A stretch of 64,000 nt of DNA from an uncultured Pelagibacteraceae bacterium (lineage in GTDB: Bacteria; Pseudomonadota; Alphaproteobacteria; Pelagibacterales; Pelagibacteraceae), in the NCBI GenBank assembly GCA_902594335.1, contig CACJLY010000007.1:1-64000 (forward strand), read 5' to 3'. Position 1 is the first letter of the stretch, and the number at the start of each line of letters is the position of its first letter. Positions 30,041 through 39,583 of this stretch are shown here, piece by piece. The notes beneath the pieces are model-generated. The model worked only from the letters and a program-made list of their open reading frames with translations. It was not told the DNA's origin and made no database searches. Both the position numbers and the translations under genes were made by a program.

Positions 30041-31048
30041 TTAATTCTTTGAATTATACTGAGGATGTTTAGATTGAGGTCTGTTTTTATGATTTACAAC
30101 GATAGATCCATCAACAACTTTAATATCATAACCCCAATTATCCCAACCTTTTAATGATAATGGTTCACCAAGTTTGTCCTCGAGTGTTCGTGGGTAAACA
30201 TAACAGCCCTCACTATCTCCATATTGAGCTCTCGCTTTATCCATTTTTTTTTTAACTTCCATATGCAAGTCTAATGGAACATTTAAATGTTGCCCAAGTA
30301 AGTAACTTAAATTCATATCTTTGCATGCTAAATCCATTGTAAATCCAGCTTCATATTTTTGATTAAAAATGTGAGGCACAACTGTTTCCCACGCAAAGGA
30401 GTTTCCGGCTGAAACTCTAATAGCATCAAAAAAACTCTCTAAGTCTAATCCTGCTCTTTTAGCAATCATCATACACTCAGATGCTGCAACCATATTAGTA
30501 AATGCAAGCATGTTTGAAACAACTTTTGTAATAGCACCTGCTCCTATATCTCCACAAAGAACAACAACTTCACCAATTGCATCTTGTAAAACTTCCTTCC
30601 AAATATTAAATATTTCTTTATCTCCACCGGCTAAACAAACCATATTATTATTTTTTAAAGCATGAACACCTCCGGTTAGGGTAGCTTCCAACATTGAAAC
30701 ACCATAGGTTTTTGCTTTTTCTGCCAACTTTTGGGTCTGTTTAAAATCAGTTGTAGATGTGTCTATCCATATCAAACCAGAGATCGCGTTTTGTAATAAT
30801 CCATCTTCACCATCAACAGCTTGCAAAACATGTTCTGGCTTAGGTAAACAAGTTAAAACTGCATTACATTTATGCGCAAGATCTTTGATGGAGTTAGCTT
30901 TGCTAATATCTTTTGGAACGTCATTGAGTTTATTTTTATCAATATCAAAGGCTACAAGGTTATACTTCTTTGATTTGTATAAATTATTTAAAATTGGTGT
31001 ACCAGCATTTCCTAAGCCAATCACCCCTATTGTTATGATATCGCTCAT
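30041..31048 (-). CDS. 3-hydroxyisobutyrate dehydrogenase-family NAD(P)-dependent oxidoreductase
   Basis: 335 aa; IGVIGLGNAGTPILNNL, DTSTTDFKQTQKLA, AGAITKVVSNMLAFTNM. Confidence 0.88.
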   Translation of the reverse strand: MSDIITIGVIGLGNAGTPILNNLYKSKKYNLVAFDIDKNKLNDVPKDISKANSIKDLAHKCNAVLTCLPKPEHVLQAVDGEDGLLQNAISGLIWIDTSTTDFKQTQKLAEKAKTYGVSMLEATLTGGVHALKNNNMVCLAGGDKEIFNIWKEVLQDAIGEVVVLCGDIGAGAITKVVSNMLAFTNMVAASECMMIAKRAGLDLESFFDAIRVSAGNSFAWETVVPHIFNQKYEAGFTMDLACKDMNLSYLLGQHLNVPLDLHMEVKKKMDKARAQYGDSEGCYVYPRTLEDKLGEPLSLKGWDNWGYDIKVVDGSIVVNHKNRPQSKHPQYNSKN

Positions 31049-31066
31049 GATCTCTCCTTTCGTAAT

Positions 31067-31849
31067 TTAAATAAATGTTGAAGATACATCTCCAAAGGCT
31101 GATGAGGTAACTTCGATCAATTTCTTTTCATTAATAGGAACAGGAAATCCATATGCTCCTGTTAAAATTAAGTCATTTTTTTTTAAGATATTATTTGTTT
31201 TTGCTTTATCTTTCACTAACCACTCTATTTCTCCAAGCATATCAAAAGGCCATTTTTTATCTATCCATTTATCAACTACTTCATTGTCATAGACTAGTTT
31301 TAAATCAGTGATTTCATTGCTGTTTGGAACTTTGTTCTCTGGTCCTAAAATAACTCCAGCATGAATTGCATTGTTAGCTAAAAGTTCTGCACCATTTGGT
31401 GCTTCACCATTAAATACTAAATTATGTATTTCTATTAAGGGATACATTGATTGAACAGACTCTAATATATAATCAAATGAAACTGATTCTGGATTGATAT
31501 CTCTATTTAATATAATTCCAAATTCAGCCTCCATTGCAGGATTGAAATAATCCTTTTTATTAAGCTCAACTCCGTTTTGATGTAATTCATGCTTCCAAAG
31601 TGTACCTTTTGCTGGGTGGGAAAGGTCCATTTTTTTTTGGGTATCCTTTGAAATACATCCTATTTTATAACCAATGATTTCCTCACCTCTTGATACTCTT
31701 AATTCAGTAACCTTATTTTGAATATGTAAAGCATCCTCGTTACTTATTTTTACTTTATTTTTAAAAATTTGGCTGGGGTTTTTGGCATCATAATCTTCAA
31801 GAATTTGGTTTGAATATAAATCTAATTCTTTTGAAGATAGATTGCCCAT
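31067..31849 (-). CDS. 2-keto-4-pentenoate hydratase/fumarylacetoacetate hydrolase-family (MhpD-like)
   Basis: 260 aa; VSRGEEIIGYKIGCISKDTQKKM, PAMEAEFGIILNRDI, LTGAYGFPVPI. Confidence 0.85.
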   Translation of the reverse strand: MGNLSSKELDLYSNQILEDYDAKNPSQIFKNKVKISNEDALHIQNKVTELRVSRGEEIIGYKIGCISKDTQKKMDLSHPAKGTLWKHELHQNGVELNKKDYFNPAMEAEFGIILNRDINPESVSFDYILESVQSMYPLIEIHNLVFNGEAPNGAELLANNAIHAGVILGPENKVPNSNEITDLKLVYDNEVVDKWIDKKWPFDMLGEIEWLVKDKAKTNNILKKNDLILTGAYGFPVPINEKKLIEVTSSAFGDVSSTFI

Positions 31850-32238
31850 TAAAAAAGTAAAACAACTAAAAATATCATCTGAATAAAATTAATCACAACA
31901 GAAATAAAATGTGAATATTTAAATTTTTTATCCTGCTTTTCATCTCTATATTTATTTATCAGAGGCATTAATAAATAATTTGAAGTCGCAAATAAAATTG
32001 TAATTGCAAGTATTAAGTAAAAATCTAAACCTAGTTTACTTAAGAATAAAAAAGTTAATAAGACAATTAAACTTAAACCTAGGTTAACATTGTAATAAAA
32101 AGGAAATATTCTTCTTATAAACTTTCGTGCATTATCTTCATCTAAAGTAGTAAATACCACTGGAGCAATAACAAATGAAAAGAATAACATTATCCCTAAA
32201 ATCATTGCTGTTAAATAAATACTAATCTGTTCAATCAT
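31849..32238 (-). CDS. DUF4149-like membrane protein
   Basis: 129 aa, four predicted TM helices, GIMLFFSFVIAPVVFTTLDEDNARKFIRRIFPFYY. Confidence 0.65.
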   Translation of the reverse strand: MIEQISIYLTAMILGIMLFFSFVIAPVVFTTLDEDNARKFIRRIFPFYYNVNLGLSLIVLLTFLFLSKLGLDFYLILAITILFATSNYLLMPLINKYRDEKQDKKFKYSHFISVVINFIQMIFLVVLLF

Positions 32239-32241
32239 AAT

Positions 32242-32427
32242 TTAGTTTTCTATTGAATTTTCTTCTTTCATTAATATTGGTCTACCATCATGTGCTGTAT
32301 TAAGAGGTATTATTTTACCTTTATATTTTGCACATAAAGTTGGCGCACTTCTAACTTCTTCGCCTAACTTTACTTCTAAATCAACAATCACTAATTTTGC
32401 ATCTTCTAATTCTTTTAATACTTTCAT
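32242..32427 (-). CDS. Small hypothetical protein
   Basis: 61 aa ORF in a same-strand gene run. Confidence 0.5.
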   Translation of the reverse strand: MKVLKELEDAKLVIVDLEVKLGEEVRSAPTLCAKYKGKIIPLNTAHDGRPILMKEENSIEN

Positions 32428-32454
32428 TTTAGTCCTTTGGTTAATTAATTTAAT

Positions 32455-32898
32455 TTAATGGCAGGCTTGATTATGTTTTTTTAGTCTCCAGTAATTATAT
32501 GGCCATGGTGTTACAAATCCAACCACTAACATTATTGGCACTACCCACCAAGTAAGGATTGCACCACCTGTTAATACATAATCTGTAATATTCATAGCAA
32601 CTTCCATGCTAATCATTGAGATAAAACTCATTCCTAATGCAGTCTTTAATGCTTTTTGAAAAGAAAAATTTTGCTTAATTAAAATAAAAGTCTCTAAAAT
32701 TACACTTGTAATTAAACCATTAATTATTGCTAAAATCATAATACTTAAAACTGGGAATGGAATTTTAGTTAATTGAAAAAATAATATCGTTCCAAAATCA
32801 CCAATAGCACAACCCAACAAGCACCAGGCTGTATTTTTGGCACTTCTTCTCCAGGTATGTTTACATTTCCAATTAAAACTTATTGCTTCAGTACTCAT
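32455..32898 (-). CDS. DUF4396-like membrane protein
   Basis: 147 aa; several TMs, SMEVAMNITDYVLTGG and WWVVPIMLVVGFVTPWPYNYWRLKKH. Confidence 0.65.
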   Translation of the reverse strand: MSTEAISFNWKCKHTWRRSAKNTAWCLLGCAIGDFGTILFFQLTKIPFPVLSIMILAIINGLITSVILETFILIKQNFSFQKALKTALGMSFISMISMEVAMNITDYVLTGGAILTWWVVPIMLVVGFVTPWPYNYWRLKKHNQACH

Positions 32899-32899
32899 A

Positions 32900-33331
32900 T
32901 TATTTGCTCATACTTATTTGATGTTTATATATATCATCTGCCCAATATGATTTAATATAAGAAAGCACATTATCAATACCCTCATCATTAATTTTTTCTC
33001 CAAAACCATACATTTTACCTTCATAATTATTAATTAATTTTGCAAAACCAAGTTTAATTATTTTATGAAGAATTTCATCGGAATGATGCCAGGTATGACC
33101 TGTGCCGTTTAAAGGTGGAGCTTTTCTATGACCATCCTTATCAACACCCTTCCAATCCGCTGCACCCACTAAATTTACCATATGGCATGAAGCACAATGC
33201 TGTTCATAAAGAACCTTCCCTTTAAATATGTTTGCTTCAGAATCTCTTGTTATTGGAAAATGATTATGTGCGTTTGAAATTTCAAATATAAATAAAGAAA
33301 TAAAAAAAATAGATGTTACTTTAAACCTCAT
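32900..33331 (-). CDS. Class I c-type cytochrome
   Basis: 143 aa; signal peptide and CASCH heme motif with GKVLYEQHCASCHMVNLVG. Confidence 0.88.
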   Translation of the reverse strand: MRFKVTSIFFISLFIFEISNAHNHFPITRDSEANIFKGKVLYEQHCASCHMVNLVGAADWKGVDKDGHRKAPPLNGTGHTWHHSDEILHKIIKLGFAKLINNYEGKMYGFGEKINDEGIDNVLSYIKSYWADDIYKHQISMSK

Positions 33332-33382
33332 TAAATATATTTAGCAAAAAAAACTATAATAAACTTGTATAAAATTGACTTA

Positions 33383-33451
33383 CTAAAGAATGTATTTATC
33401 GCCTAAATACATTGCAAAAGCGATAGCAGCACCTAATAAAATATATTTCAT
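33383..33451 (-). CDS. Candidate 22-aa membrane micropeptide
   Basis: MKYILLGAAIAFAMYLGDKYIL; hydrophobic, in otherwise unexplained gap. Not in ORF track (too short). Confidence 0.3.
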   Translation of the reverse strand: MKYILLGAAIAFAMYLGDKYIL

Positions 33452-33559
33452 ATTTAATCTTATACCTAAAATATTCTGTGTTTAAAATGTGATTATTATT
33501 CATAATCTCAACGAAATTAGAACCTAATTAAAACAAATCAATATTTTAGAAATAGAATC

Positions 33560-33700
33560 ATGAGATTATCATTATTCTTTTTTCTTCATTTAGTTGCTTT
33601 CGTGATCCTCTTAATTGTCCATCCACATGCTCGTGCTAATGATGGATGGGCAATTAAAAGTCTTGATAAAAATTCAATCCATATAATCAAAAAATATTAG
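33560..33700 (+). CDS. Candidate 46-aa secreted/membrane small protein
   Basis: MRLSLFFFLHLVAFVILLIVHPHARANDGWAIKSLDKNSIHIIKKY; signal-peptide-like start. Not in ORF track. Confidence 0.4.
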   Translation: MRLSLFFFLHLVAFVILLIVHPHARANDGWAIKSLDKNSIHIIKKY

Positions 33701-33755
33701 ATATGTTTGTTGGAATGGAAGCCCTTCTTATACTTAGCCTTTTTGGGCTTATATT

Positions 33756-34661
33756 TTAATTACTTTTTTGAAGCTGATAAATTGAAACGTAGTGTTTCTT
33801 TTTTGGAAGTGGAATAATTATAGGTACATTGGTGCACCTTGGAACAATTGATTTTTTTCCGAAAATAATATTTTTATCATAATTTTCAAAGTTTGTTTCA
33901 GGATGAGGATTACCATCATTGATAATAGGCCATGCATCACAAGCTCTATAACCAAATAATATTAAGGGTCTTGATCCGTTGGTATGATTTAAACCTGAAC
34001 CATGAATTGTTCGACAATGAAAGAAAGCAACAGAACCTGCTTTTCCAATTAAAGAAACTGATTTTTTTAAATTAATTTTATTTTTTTTGATATTAATTTT
34101 ACCTACAAAGTAATTATCATTACTATGGTGACTAAATAGCTCTTTTTTGTGAGAACCTTTAATTACTTTTAAAGGACCTCTTTTTTCATCACAATCTTCA
34201 AGATATATGCCTACTGTAATCAAATCATCATTTGTATGAGGATAAAAAGCAAAGTCCTGATGCCATTCAACTAAACTTCCTTTTTTCTTATTTGATAATT
34301 TAAAATTTAGTTTACCAAGATGAAATCTTACTGTTCCACCAATAAGCTTTTTTACTATATCTATTATCTTTTTGTTTCTTGATAAATCATAAAATAATTT
34401 ATTGTTATTTTGAGGGTTATTTAATCTAAGTATTTCTTTATTTTTTGAAGAGTTACTATTAAATACAAAATGATAATTATTGTAACTTTGGGTTCCACCT
34501 TGATCTTTAATTTTTCTTCTACTGTTCTTTTCCTTAGTTACTATCTTGTTAATAAGTAAATTTAACTTATTGATATCTTTTTTTGAAATAAGCTCTTCTT
34601 TTAATAAGTAGCCATTCTTTTTGTAGAAATTACTTTCGGATCTTGTGATGCTCATTAACAA
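33756..34661 (-). CDS. Phytanoyl-CoA dioxygenase (PhyH)-family protein
   Basis: 301 aa; VEWHQDFAFYPHTNDDLITVGIYLEDCDEKRGPLKVIKGSHK and HGSGLNHTNGSRPLILFGYR (HxD..H, R). Confidence 0.85.
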   Translation of the reverse strand: MLMSITRSESNFYKKNGYLLKEELISKKDINKLNLLINKIVTKEKNSRRKIKDQGGTQSYNNYHFVFNSNSSKNKEILRLNNPQNNNKLFYDLSRNKKIIDIVKKLIGGTVRFHLGKLNFKLSNKKKGSLVEWHQDFAFYPHTNDDLITVGIYLEDCDEKRGPLKVIKGSHKKELFSHHSNDNYFVGKINIKKNKINLKKSVSLIGKAGSVAFFHCRTIHGSGLNHTNGSRPLILFGYRACDAWPIINDGNPHPETNFENYDKNIIFGKKSIVPRCTNVPIIIPLPKKKHYVSIYQLQKSN

Positions 34662-34664
34662 ATT

Positions 34665-34976
34665 TTATAATAAAAATATAATAATCCAATACGAAAATAA
34701 TCCAGATATTATTGTGGCTATTACATTTCTTGAAAAATAACCAACTAGTATAGCAACTATTGCCCCAAAGATTTTAGGATCATTCATTTCTATAAAAGTT
34801 CCATAATCATTAATAAATATTCCTGGAAATATTATTGCTGGAAATACTGCTGATGGAACATATGCTAATACAGCTTTAACTCTCTCTCCTAATAGATCCC
34901 TATCTACTAAAGCAACCATAGTCATTCTCATAAAGTAAGTAATTATTCCTGCAATTATAATTGTGAACCAAGTCAT
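34665..34976 (-). CDS. azlD: AzlD-family branched-chain amino acid transport protein
   Basis: 103 aa; FMRMTMVALVDRDLLGERVKAVLAYVPSAVFPAI, paired with AzlC. Confidence 0.85.
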   Translation of the reverse strand: MTWFTIIIAGIITYFMRMTMVALVDRDLLGERVKAVLAYVPSAVFPAIIFPGIFINDYGTFIEMNDPKIFGAIVAILVGYFSRNVIATIISGLFSYWIIIFLL

Positions 34977-35659
34977 TTTTTTAACCTCAAAACTAACGCA
35001 GCAACAATTAATGCAATAATAGGTGAAATAATTATGTAGGATTTAAAAGGTGCATCAAAAAATAATAAAGAACTTAATCCACAAGTAATCATAACTATTA
35101 CATGGTCTAATTTTTTAATATCTTGAACAACAACTGCAATGAAAGTTAAAGGAACTGCAAATTTTAATCCCAATTCCTCAGGTACAAATGAGCCAAGAAT
35201 TATTCCAGCTAATGTAGATATTTGCCAACAAACCCATAGAGTTCCACCACTTCCTAATAAATGATAATGGAGATGCGTTTCATTTCTATTTTTTTGAAAA
35301 AACTTATTAGATTCTGCAAACCCTTGGTCTACAACTAAATAAGATATTAATAATTTCTTTATAAATGAGAGCTTTTCTAAATATTCAGATAACACGGCCC
35401 CATATAACAAGTGTCTAGAATTAATTACACCTACTGATGTCACCGCTATTAACGCAGAAGCTCCACCTGAAAGTAATTGTAAAAAGACAATTTGAGAAGC
35501 ACCCCCAAAAATAATGATAGACATTGCATAAACTAATACTGGACTAAAACCTAGCTCAATACCAATTGCTCCACATACAATTCCAAAAGGAATTACTGAG
35601 AACATATGCGGTGCTACAGCCAATATTCCTTTGGAAAATATTTGTTTTTTAGAGAGCAT
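34973..35659 (-). CDS. azlC: AzlC-family permease
   Basis: 228 aa; PFGIVCGAIGIELGFSPVLVYAMSIIIFGGASQIVFLQLL, NSRHLLYGA. Confidence 0.88.
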   Translation of the reverse strand: MLSKKQIFSKGILAVAPHMFSVIPFGIVCGAIGIELGFSPVLVYAMSIIIFGGASQIVFLQLLSGGASALIAVTSVGVINSRHLLYGAVLSEYLEKLSFIKKLLISYLVVDQGFAESNKFFQKNRNETHLHYHLLGSGGTLWVCWQISTLAGIILGSFVPEELGLKFAVPLTFIAVVVQDIKKLDHVIVMITCGLSSLLFFDAPFKSYIIISPIIALIVAALVLRLKK

Positions 35660-36067
35660 TTACTTAACTGGTTGTAGAGCTATTTTAAGATATTTGACAT
35701 CCAACTTACAATCTTTGTATCCTCGTTTAACAACATTTAAATACCTTTCAGTTGGATATCTAAATTCTGTTTTATTAACCATTATGTAAGTCATCACTGT
35801 CTTATTGTAATAGGTAAAATAAAGTTTTTTATAAAGAATTGGATAATCTTCATAAACATCTAGTTTTTTTTCATCACTTTTTGATATTTCAAATAAAGCA
35901 CCAGGAACTAATGAATTTTTACTTTTCTCAATGTCAGCAGCTCTATATTTGCTTCTAAAGTTTAATCTATAACCTTTAAGCTCATATTTTTTTAAGAAAA
36001 TAGAGTCTTTACATCTCCGTTTCATTTGAAAAAGATTAAGATTACTTCCGTAAGCAAAATATAACAT
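35660..36067 (-). CDS. Gamma-glutamylcyclotransferase-like protein
   Basis: 135 aa; LYFAYGSNLNLFQMKRRC, GALFEI, LDVYEDYP. Confidence 0.88.
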   Translation of the reverse strand: MLYFAYGSNLNLFQMKRRCKDSIFLKKYELKGYRLNFRSKYRAADIEKSKNSLVPGALFEISKSDEKKLDVYEDYPILYKKLYFTYYNKTVMTYIMVNKTEFRYPTERYLNVVKRGYKDCKLDVKYLKIALQPVK

Positions 36068-36819
36068 TACTCTAGTTCAACAATTTTAATATTTTTTGCT
36101 TTTACAAAATCAAGGATTAGTGAATTACATAAGTTTATTTTATCTTGATCTTTTGATCTTAATACAATTGATACACCTAATTTACCTTGTCTAAAAAAAG
36201 GATAACTACCAATTTCTACATCTTTATTATTATCTTGAACATCAGTTAATGAGCTTGCTATTTCGCTTTCATAAGTCATCAAATTTATTGTCTTACTAAG
36301 AATTGGATCGCCACCGACTAATACATTGCCAAGTCCACCAATCATTGCTTTTAATATCGATGGAACACCTGGAAGAGAAAAAACATTTTCTACGTAAAAT
36401 CCTGGAGCGCCACTAGTTGGATTTAAAATTAAATTAGCTGTAACTGGCATCTTTGCCATTTTCTGTCTTCCATCATTAAAGTTACCTGGCTCATAGTATT
36501 TTTCTAAAATAGCAAAAGCCTCTTTATGAAATCCATATTCAATATTGAAAGCTTTTGATATTGATTCTGCAGTTATGTCATCATGTGTTGGTCCAATACC
36601 ACCTGTAGTAAACACATAGTTGTATTTAACTCTTAACTCATGAACAGTATCTATAATAGTTTTTTCCACATCAGGAATTACTCTTACCTCTCCAACAGAA
36701 ATTCCAAGAGAATTAAGCCAAGTAGCTAAGGTACTTGTATTCAAATCTTTTGTTCTGCCTGATAATACCTCATTACCTATAATGATAATTGCTGCAGATA
36801 TTTCTTTTTTATTAGTCAT
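36067..36819 (-). CDS. CinA-like molybdopterin-binding (MoCF-domain) protein
   Basis: AAIIIIGNEVLSGRTKDLNTSTLATWLNSLGI, TTGGIGPTHDDITAESI. Track start (36873) overlaps divergent sfsA; MTNKKE at 36819 is more likely. Confidence 0.88.
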   Translation of the reverse strand: MTNKKEISAAIIIIGNEVLSGRTKDLNTSTLATWLNSLGISVGEVRVIPDVEKTIIDTVHELRVKYNYVFTTGGIGPTHDDITAESISKAFNIEYGFHKEAFAILEKYYEPGNFNDGRQKMAKMPVTANLILNPTSGAPGFYVENVFSLPGVPSILKAMIGGLGNVLVGGDPILSKTINLMTYESEIASSLTDVQDNNKDVEIGSYPFFRQGKLGVSIVLRSKDQDKINLCNSLILDFVKAKNIKIVELE

Positions 36820-36841
36820 TTCTAAATATAAATAAAATTTT

Positions 36842-37528
36842 ATGAAATTTACCAACACTTTATTAAAAGGCAAATTACAACGGAGATATAAGAGATTTTT
36901 CGCAGATATAGAAGTAAATAATAAAACTGTTGTAGCACATTGTCCAAATACAGGCTCTATGATGGGTTTATTAGATCAAGGTAATGTGGCTTGGATTAGT
37001 GAACACAATGATCCAAAGCGAAAATTAAAATTTACACTTGAGATGATAAAAGTAAAAAAAAGAATAATTGGGGTAAATACTCATAGAGCAAATAGAATTG
37101 TCGAACATGCTTTAGAAAATAAATTAATAAAAGAATTTAATACAATTAAAAATATACGAGCTGAATTTAAGTACTCTGATGATACTAGATTTGACTTTTT
37201 GTGTGATAAGAAAATATTAGAAGTAAAGAATACTACGTTAATGAGAGAAGATGATATTGCAGAATTTCCAGATGCTATTACATCTAGGGGTACAAAACAC
37301 CTCCAAAAGTTAAAGGAATCAATTAAAAAAGGATATAAGCCTTATGTCTTATTTTTAACTCAAATTCAGGGTATAAATAATTTTAGAATAGCAAAAGATA
37401 TAGACTTTACTTATTATAAAGAATATTTAGATGCTAAAAAATCTGGTGTAAGCTTTCTTGCTTACAGATGCAGTTTAAATTCTAAAGAAATTAAAATTGA
37501 AAAAAAAATAAAAATTATAGATGAGTAA
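36842..37528 (+). CDS. sfsA: Sugar fermentation stimulation protein SfsA
   Basis: 228 aa; KGKLQRRYKRFFADIEV, AHCPNTGSMMGLL, FPDAITSRGTKHLQKL. Confidence 0.93.
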   Translation: MKFTNTLLKGKLQRRYKRFFADIEVNNKTVVAHCPNTGSMMGLLDQGNVAWISEHNDPKRKLKFTLEMIKVKKRIIGVNTHRANRIVEHALENKLIKEFNTIKNIRAEFKYSDDTRFDFLCDKKILEVKNTTLMREDDIAEFPDAITSRGTKHLQKLKESIKKGYKPYVLFLTQIQGINNFRIAKDIDFTYYKEYLDAKKSGVSFLAYRCSLNSKEIKIEKKIKIIDE

Positions 37529-38291
37529 TTATTCAGAAAAATTTGAAAAAATGAGAATTGCTGGGAAACTTGCATCTAGAACTTTAGACATGCTCACAGA
37601 AGAAGTTAAGGAAGGTGTTACAACAGATAAAATTGATCAATTGGGTTATGAGTTTATAAGAGACAATGGTGGGCACTCTGCTCCACTATACTACAGAGGT
37701 TTTAAAAAATCTTTATGCACATCTTTAAACCATGTTGTTTGCCATGGCATTCCTTCTGATAGAGTTTTGAATGAGGGAGATGCTGTTAACATAGATGTAA
37801 CTGCAATAGTTAATGAGTACTATGGTGACACAAGTAGAATGTTTACCATTGGGGAAATACCAGTAAAAGCTAAAAATTTAATAGAAACAACTTACGAATC
37901 TATGATGAGAGGAATTAAAATTCTTAAACCAGGAGTAAAATTGGGAGATATTGGATTTGAAATTCAATCCTTTGTTGAAGAAAGAGGTTTTTCAGTTGTT
38001 AGAGATTTTTGTGGTCACGGTATTAGCAATACTTTTCATGAGCAACCTAATATTCTTCATTATGGTAAGAAAAATACAGGTCACGAACTAACACCTGGTA
38101 TGACCTTTACAATAGAACCTATGATAAATGTTGGAAAGTTAGACGTAAAAGTACTTAATGATGGGTGGACAGCAGTTACAAAGGATAAGTCTTTATCAGC
38201 ACAATTTGAGCATACCATAGGAATAACAGAAGACTCTTATGAAATTTTTACAGAATCTGTTAAAGGTTATAAGAGGCCTCCATATAATTAA
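37521..38291 (+). CDS. map: Methionine aminopeptidase type I
   Basis: 256 aa; CTSLNHVVCHGIPSDRVLNEGDAVNIDVT, CGHGISNTFHEQPNI, MTFTIEPMI. Confidence 0.96.
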   Translation: MSNYSEKFEKMRIAGKLASRTLDMLTEEVKEGVTTDKIDQLGYEFIRDNGGHSAPLYYRGFKKSLCTSLNHVVCHGIPSDRVLNEGDAVNIDVTAIVNEYYGDTSRMFTIGEIPVKAKNLIETTYESMMRGIKILKPGVKLGDIGFEIQSFVEERGFSVVRDFCGHGISNTFHEQPNILHYGKKNTGHELTPGMTFTIEPMINVGKLDVKVLNDGWTAVTKDKSLSAQFEHTIGITEDSYEIFTESVKGYKRPPYN

Positions 38292-39583
38292 TGATAACAC
38301 GATACTCTAGAAAAGAACTTACAGATATTTGGTCCGAACATAATAAATATCAAATATGGTTAGATGTAGAGATTGCTGCGGCTGAAGGAATGGAAAAATT
38401 AGGAACTATTCCAAAAGGTGTCGCAAGTGCAGTTAGAAAAAAAGCTAAAATTAATGTTAAAAGAATTCACAATATTGAAGCTAAAGTTAAACATGATGTA
38501 ATAGCTTTTCTAACTTCTGTTACTGAAAAAGTTGGAATTAAAGCAAGATATTTACACCAAGGAATGACGTCATCAGATGTGGTGGATACAAGTTTTAATA
38601 TTCAATTAGTTCAGTCTGGTAAAATTTTAGTAAAAGATATTGATCAAATTTTAAAAGTTTTAAGATCTAAGGCGAAAAAATATAAATTCACACCATGTAT
38701 GGGTAGAAGTCACGGTATTCATGCAGAACCAATTACTTTTGGACTTAAATTAGCGTCTTTCTACGAAGAGTTTAAAAGAAATAGAAAAAGATTAATTAGT
38801 GCAATAGATGAAATTTCAACTTGTGCAATATCTGGTGCTGTTGGCACATTTGCCAACATTAATCCCAATGTAGAGAAACATGTTGCTATAAAACTTGGAT
38901 TAAAAGTCGAACCTGTATCTTCTCAAGTTATTCCAAGAGATAGACATGCATATTACTTCTCGGTTTTAGGAATTATAGCTGGATCAATTGAAAGAGTTTC
39001 AACAGAAATAAGACACTTACAAAGAACTGAAGTTTATGAATTGCAGGAGTTTTTCTCAAAAAAACAAAAAGGTTCAAGTGCAATGCCACATAAAAAAAAT
39101 CCAATATTAAGTGAAAACTTAACGGGACTAGCAAGAATGATTAGAAGCTATACGCTACCAGCGTTGGAGAATATTGCTTTATGGCATGAAAGAGATATCT
39201 CACATTCAAGTGTTGAAAGGAATATTGGACCAGATGCAAATATCACATTAGATTTTGCTTTAGTAAGATTAGCTAGCTTATTAGATAAAATGATCGTCTA
39301 TCCTAAGAAAATGCTTAATAATCTTAATATCACAAAAGGTACAATTTTCTCACAAGAATTAATGTTGGAGCTAACTAAATCAGGCTTAAGTAGAGAAAAC
39401 TCTTATAGATTAGTGCAAGCTCATGCCAAAAAATGCATAGCAGATAATCTCAATCTTTTAGATGTTGTTATGACTGACAAAAACATTACATCTAGAATAT
39501 CAAGCAAGAAAATGAAAAAAATATTTGATTATTCTTCACACTTTAAGAATGTTAATTTAATTTTCAATAGGGTCTTCAAATAA
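38291..39583 (+). CDS. purB: Adenylosuccinate lyase
   Basis: 430 aa; QGMTSSDVVDTSF, GRSHGIHAEP, GSSAMPHKKNPILSENL. Confidence 0.97.
   Translation: MITRYSRKELTDIWSEHNKYQIWLDVEIAAAEGMEKLGTIPKGVASAVRKKAKINVKRIHNIEAKVKHDVIAFLTSVTEKVGIKARYLHQGMTSSDVVDTSFNIQLVQSGKILVKDIDQILKVLRSKAKKYKFTPCMGRSHGIHAEPITFGLKLASFYEEFKRNRKRLISAIDEISTCAISGAVGTFANINPNVEKHVAIKLGLKVEPVSSQVIPRDRHAYYFSVLGIIAGSIERVSTEIRHLQRTEVYELQEFFSKKQKGSSAMPHKKNPILSENLTGLARMIRSYTLPALENIALWHERDISHSSVERNIGPDANITLDFALVRLASLLDKMIVYPKKMLNNLNITKGTIFSQELMLELTKSGLSRENSYRLVQAHAKKCIADNLNLLDVVMTDKNITSRISSKKMKKIFDYSSHFKNVNLIFNRVFK

Noticed and set aside
36820-36873. N-terminal extension of the CinA-like ORF (MPFNKVLVNFIKFYLYLE)
   Set aside because: Overlaps the divergent sfsA start and lacks family similarity; MTNKKE start is preferred.
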